Positions 62,031 through 64,000 of a DNA stretch of 64,000 nucleotides are shown piece after piece. A program made the translations under genes and the position numbers. Position 1 is the stretch's first letter; every line of letters begins with the position of its first letter. The DNA is taken from NCBI GenBank assembly GCA_039619475.1, contig CM077116.1:24005191-24069190 (forward strand), written 5' to 3'. The notes beneath the pieces are model-generated. The model saw nothing but the letters and a program-made list of their open reading frames with translations, was not told the origin of the DNA and searched no databases. Source of the DNA: Icerya purchasi. Taxonomy: Eukaryota > Arthropoda > Insecta > Hemiptera > Monophlebidae.

Positions 62031-64000
62031 TGTAATATTTAATAATTCGTGAGAAGGAAAACGTAATGTGTAAAATGTATTTTCCTAAGCGGTATTTTCA
62101 AAGCAAGTATTTAAACTTCCCGAAATTCTAAAAACTTTCGTCGTTCTACTGATCTCGGTAATTTCAAATGTTACGTAGATCGTGTTATTTTTTAATCAAA
62201 TTTTTGGTGTTCCCCTTTTGCATATTTCAAATGTTGAATCCCTTTAATCGTTTTTCGAAAAACGATTATTAATTCCGTCAGCAGTCGAAAATGTCGAAAT
62301 ATTGCCCGTTACCTTGTTAAGTGTTATTGAAAAATTAATTCAAGTCTGTTATTCTAAAACTGCGCGAACTTCGCTCTTTTCGCTTTTCTCATCAGCTCAT
62401 CGTGCTCTGTGCCGTTTCGCAGTGTTCATAGAAAACTCATCTCGACAGTGTTACATTCGAGTACAGCAATTTCAGTTTCTGAAAATTGATTCAGGCGGTT
62501 TTTGAATGGCACATTGAAGCGCTCGGCCGGCTTGATTTTGGAATCGGAAGAAAGCAAAATTCATAGAGGTCACGAAAAAAATTAGTAAGAGACTAGAAAA
62601 AATTCCGAAGAAACTTAAGATACGCGAATCCCGTAATTCGCGCACAATAGTGGGAATAAGACATTTAATTAAACGGGCGTAAAATTCCGAAGCTTTCGTC
62701 TATGTAATTTCTACGCATAATTAAGCTCCTCGCCCAACTGTCGCTGAAAAGAAGCATTTTAAAAAGACCTCCCCTTTTGTCTTCAGACAGGTTTTTTTTT
62801 TTTTTAACCTATCGATCACTGATAGCCGCATCAGTCGAGATAATCGGCTGAAACGGGAAAATCTCGGTACGCTTTTTGGCGACGAACGCGCGCGCTATGC
62901 ATTTGATATTGCGAAAACGGAGTGCGCATAGAAGGTTGCCGACGACACCGATAAGGTATGAGGTACAGCGCCGGAAGCTAGAGTTCGATTAGTAGATGCA
63001 TCTATTAGTGGCGGCTTGCTACGGGGAAGGTTGAGTTGTGTAAAGTAAAGAGACCGAAAGCGCCATCTAGTTTTGCATGGCGTCTGGCTTTGTTACGATT
63101 GTTCAGTTTATGGGATTATCACGCGCTGGTCGCGTTTGTTTTCTACCACTTCATTTACCGGATAATAAAGAAAACCCGATTAGTGCTTTCGCGAAATTTC
63201 CTTACTCCTATCCCGAACCTCTTTAAATGCCCGCTACGACGCTATGATGCTAACTGGCGAAGTTCTCTAATAATGAATAAAAAATCCCGCGGATCGCATG
63301 CTTCATTTACTTCAATTTATTTATTTATCGTTTTTCTTTTTTTTCCCCGTTTTCTCAAAATTCTCGTCTTGGGTCATCTTCGAAATAATACGTTTAATAC
63401 GAGATGAGATAAAAATTTAGATTATAGTTGTTCTTTTCGATTTTCTGTATTGTCTGTAATCACAAACATATAAAGTACACGTATGCGATTAACGAGGGGT
63501 AAAAAGTTTTGCTCTTTAATGAACGTTCGTCGAGGATGCACAGTGTATTTGACGTATTTCTTTTGAGCTAGGCGTGGAAAGTTTTTTAACGTTTGTTGTT
63601 CACGTAGTATATATATTGTGTACCGGATTTATGTTTAAGCTGGTACTTCTATCTTTCCGTGTGAACGATACGTTCCGATATGGTGGAAATAAGTTGGTTA
63701 ATCGCGCACTCTTAATGTAAGTCCAGTGCTTTCGTTGTAAGAGAAAACAATGACGTTTTAATTATTATAACGTAATTGCGATTTTTTCAAATAAATTGTA
63801 CGGCGATCCCGCAAGGCTAACTTGTTTTCGTTCGCCGTCGTCAAGAACACTCTTAAAATCGCGTTAATTAAAAATTTTTGTACATTAAAATATGTCGTAG
63901 AAAGTATTTTGCGTACACTTTTTAAAAAATGATGAACTTCATTTTCGCTTTTTTCGGATAATTTTTATTGAAAAAAGGTTTTCGTTTTGTTTACAGTCCT
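62031..64000. other. Non-coding stretch to the window end
   Basis: A CpG-richer part at 62870-63140 includes a CTCF-like core. A 123-codon frame at 63036-63407 begins with TTG and has no motifs. The window ends just after TTGTTTACAG, which could be an acceptor but the following TCCT does not fit the expected mnb exon start. Confidence 0.45.
63059..63070 (-). promoter_or_regulatory. Partial CTCF-like motif
   Basis: The minus strand reads CTAGATGGCGCT, matching the central part of the CTCF core. The flanking AAAA does not match the CCA half. It lies in a CpG-richer stretch (62870-63140). Confidence 0.25.

Noticed and set aside
63036..63407. 123-codon plus-strand frame near the window end
   Set aside because: It begins at TTG and has no motifs or splice signals. 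It is most likely chance.
63987..64000. Acceptor-like TTGTTTACAG at the very end of the window
   Set aside because: The four bases after it (TCCT) do not fit the Val-Tyr-Tyr start expected for the next mnb exon, and too little sequence remains to judge.

Overview
The window looks like AT-rich nuclear DNA from an insect, probably deep inside or at the 5' side of one very large gene. The organism call rests on three things: a recognisable insect-type minibrain/DYRK1A exon with canonical GT-AG splice sites, insect-type Tc1/mariner, hAT and non-LTR transposon remains, and frequent CpG in AT-rich sequence. The order is not certain. There are no bacterial-style operons, ribosome binding sites, CRISPR arrays or tRNA/rRNA genes that I can recognise.

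The one coding exon I am sure of is 26272-26576 (+). It encodes the N-terminal part of the kinase Minibrain (mnb/DYRK1A) and ends just before the point where the protein should continue with the lysine/arginine-rich nuclear localisation segment and the kinase domain. I could not find that next exon by eye in the remaining 37 kb, so most of 26577-64000 is probably a single giant intron. The region left of 26272 probably holds the preceding intron(s) and perhaps 5' exons. Candidate extra exons are much weaker: 43174-43398 is the best, an acidic/Ser-rich ORF ending at a good GTAAGC donor; 2481-2579, 8526-8711 and about 19590-19737 are speculative.

The rest is a graveyard of transposable elements. 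Region by region: 1-2.2 kb has a possible non-LTR tail and copy A of a three-copy GTGGCCAC-ended repeat; 6.2-7.8 kb has copy B and a TIR element; 9.0-10.5 kb has a 5'-truncated non-LTR retrotransposon with RNase H (minus strand); 11.7-14.6 kb is a cluster of four small DNA elements, one with a perfect 8-bp target duplication of hAT type; 18.7-19.1 kb has a possible retroelement relic; 22.1-22.8 kb is a 725-bp palindromic element; 23.2-24.1 kb is a dead mariner transposase; 29.9-30.3 kb is a second copy of the 11.7-kb hAT-like element; 32.25-33.98 kb is a 1.7-kb inverted repeat with about 580-bp arms; 37.16-38.24 kb is a second mariner type with both terminal repeats but an internally deleted transposase; 43.8-44.2 kb is copy C; 52.7-52.9 kb is a palindromic MITE; 61.4-62.0 kb is another non-LTR fragment. 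None of the transposases or reverse transcriptases is intact.

The features most worth a second look are the giant inverted repeat, which could form a long hairpin in the primary transcript and carries a strong CTCF-like motif in its loop; the candidate phase-0 exon at 43.2 kb; and the size of the intron after the mnb exon.
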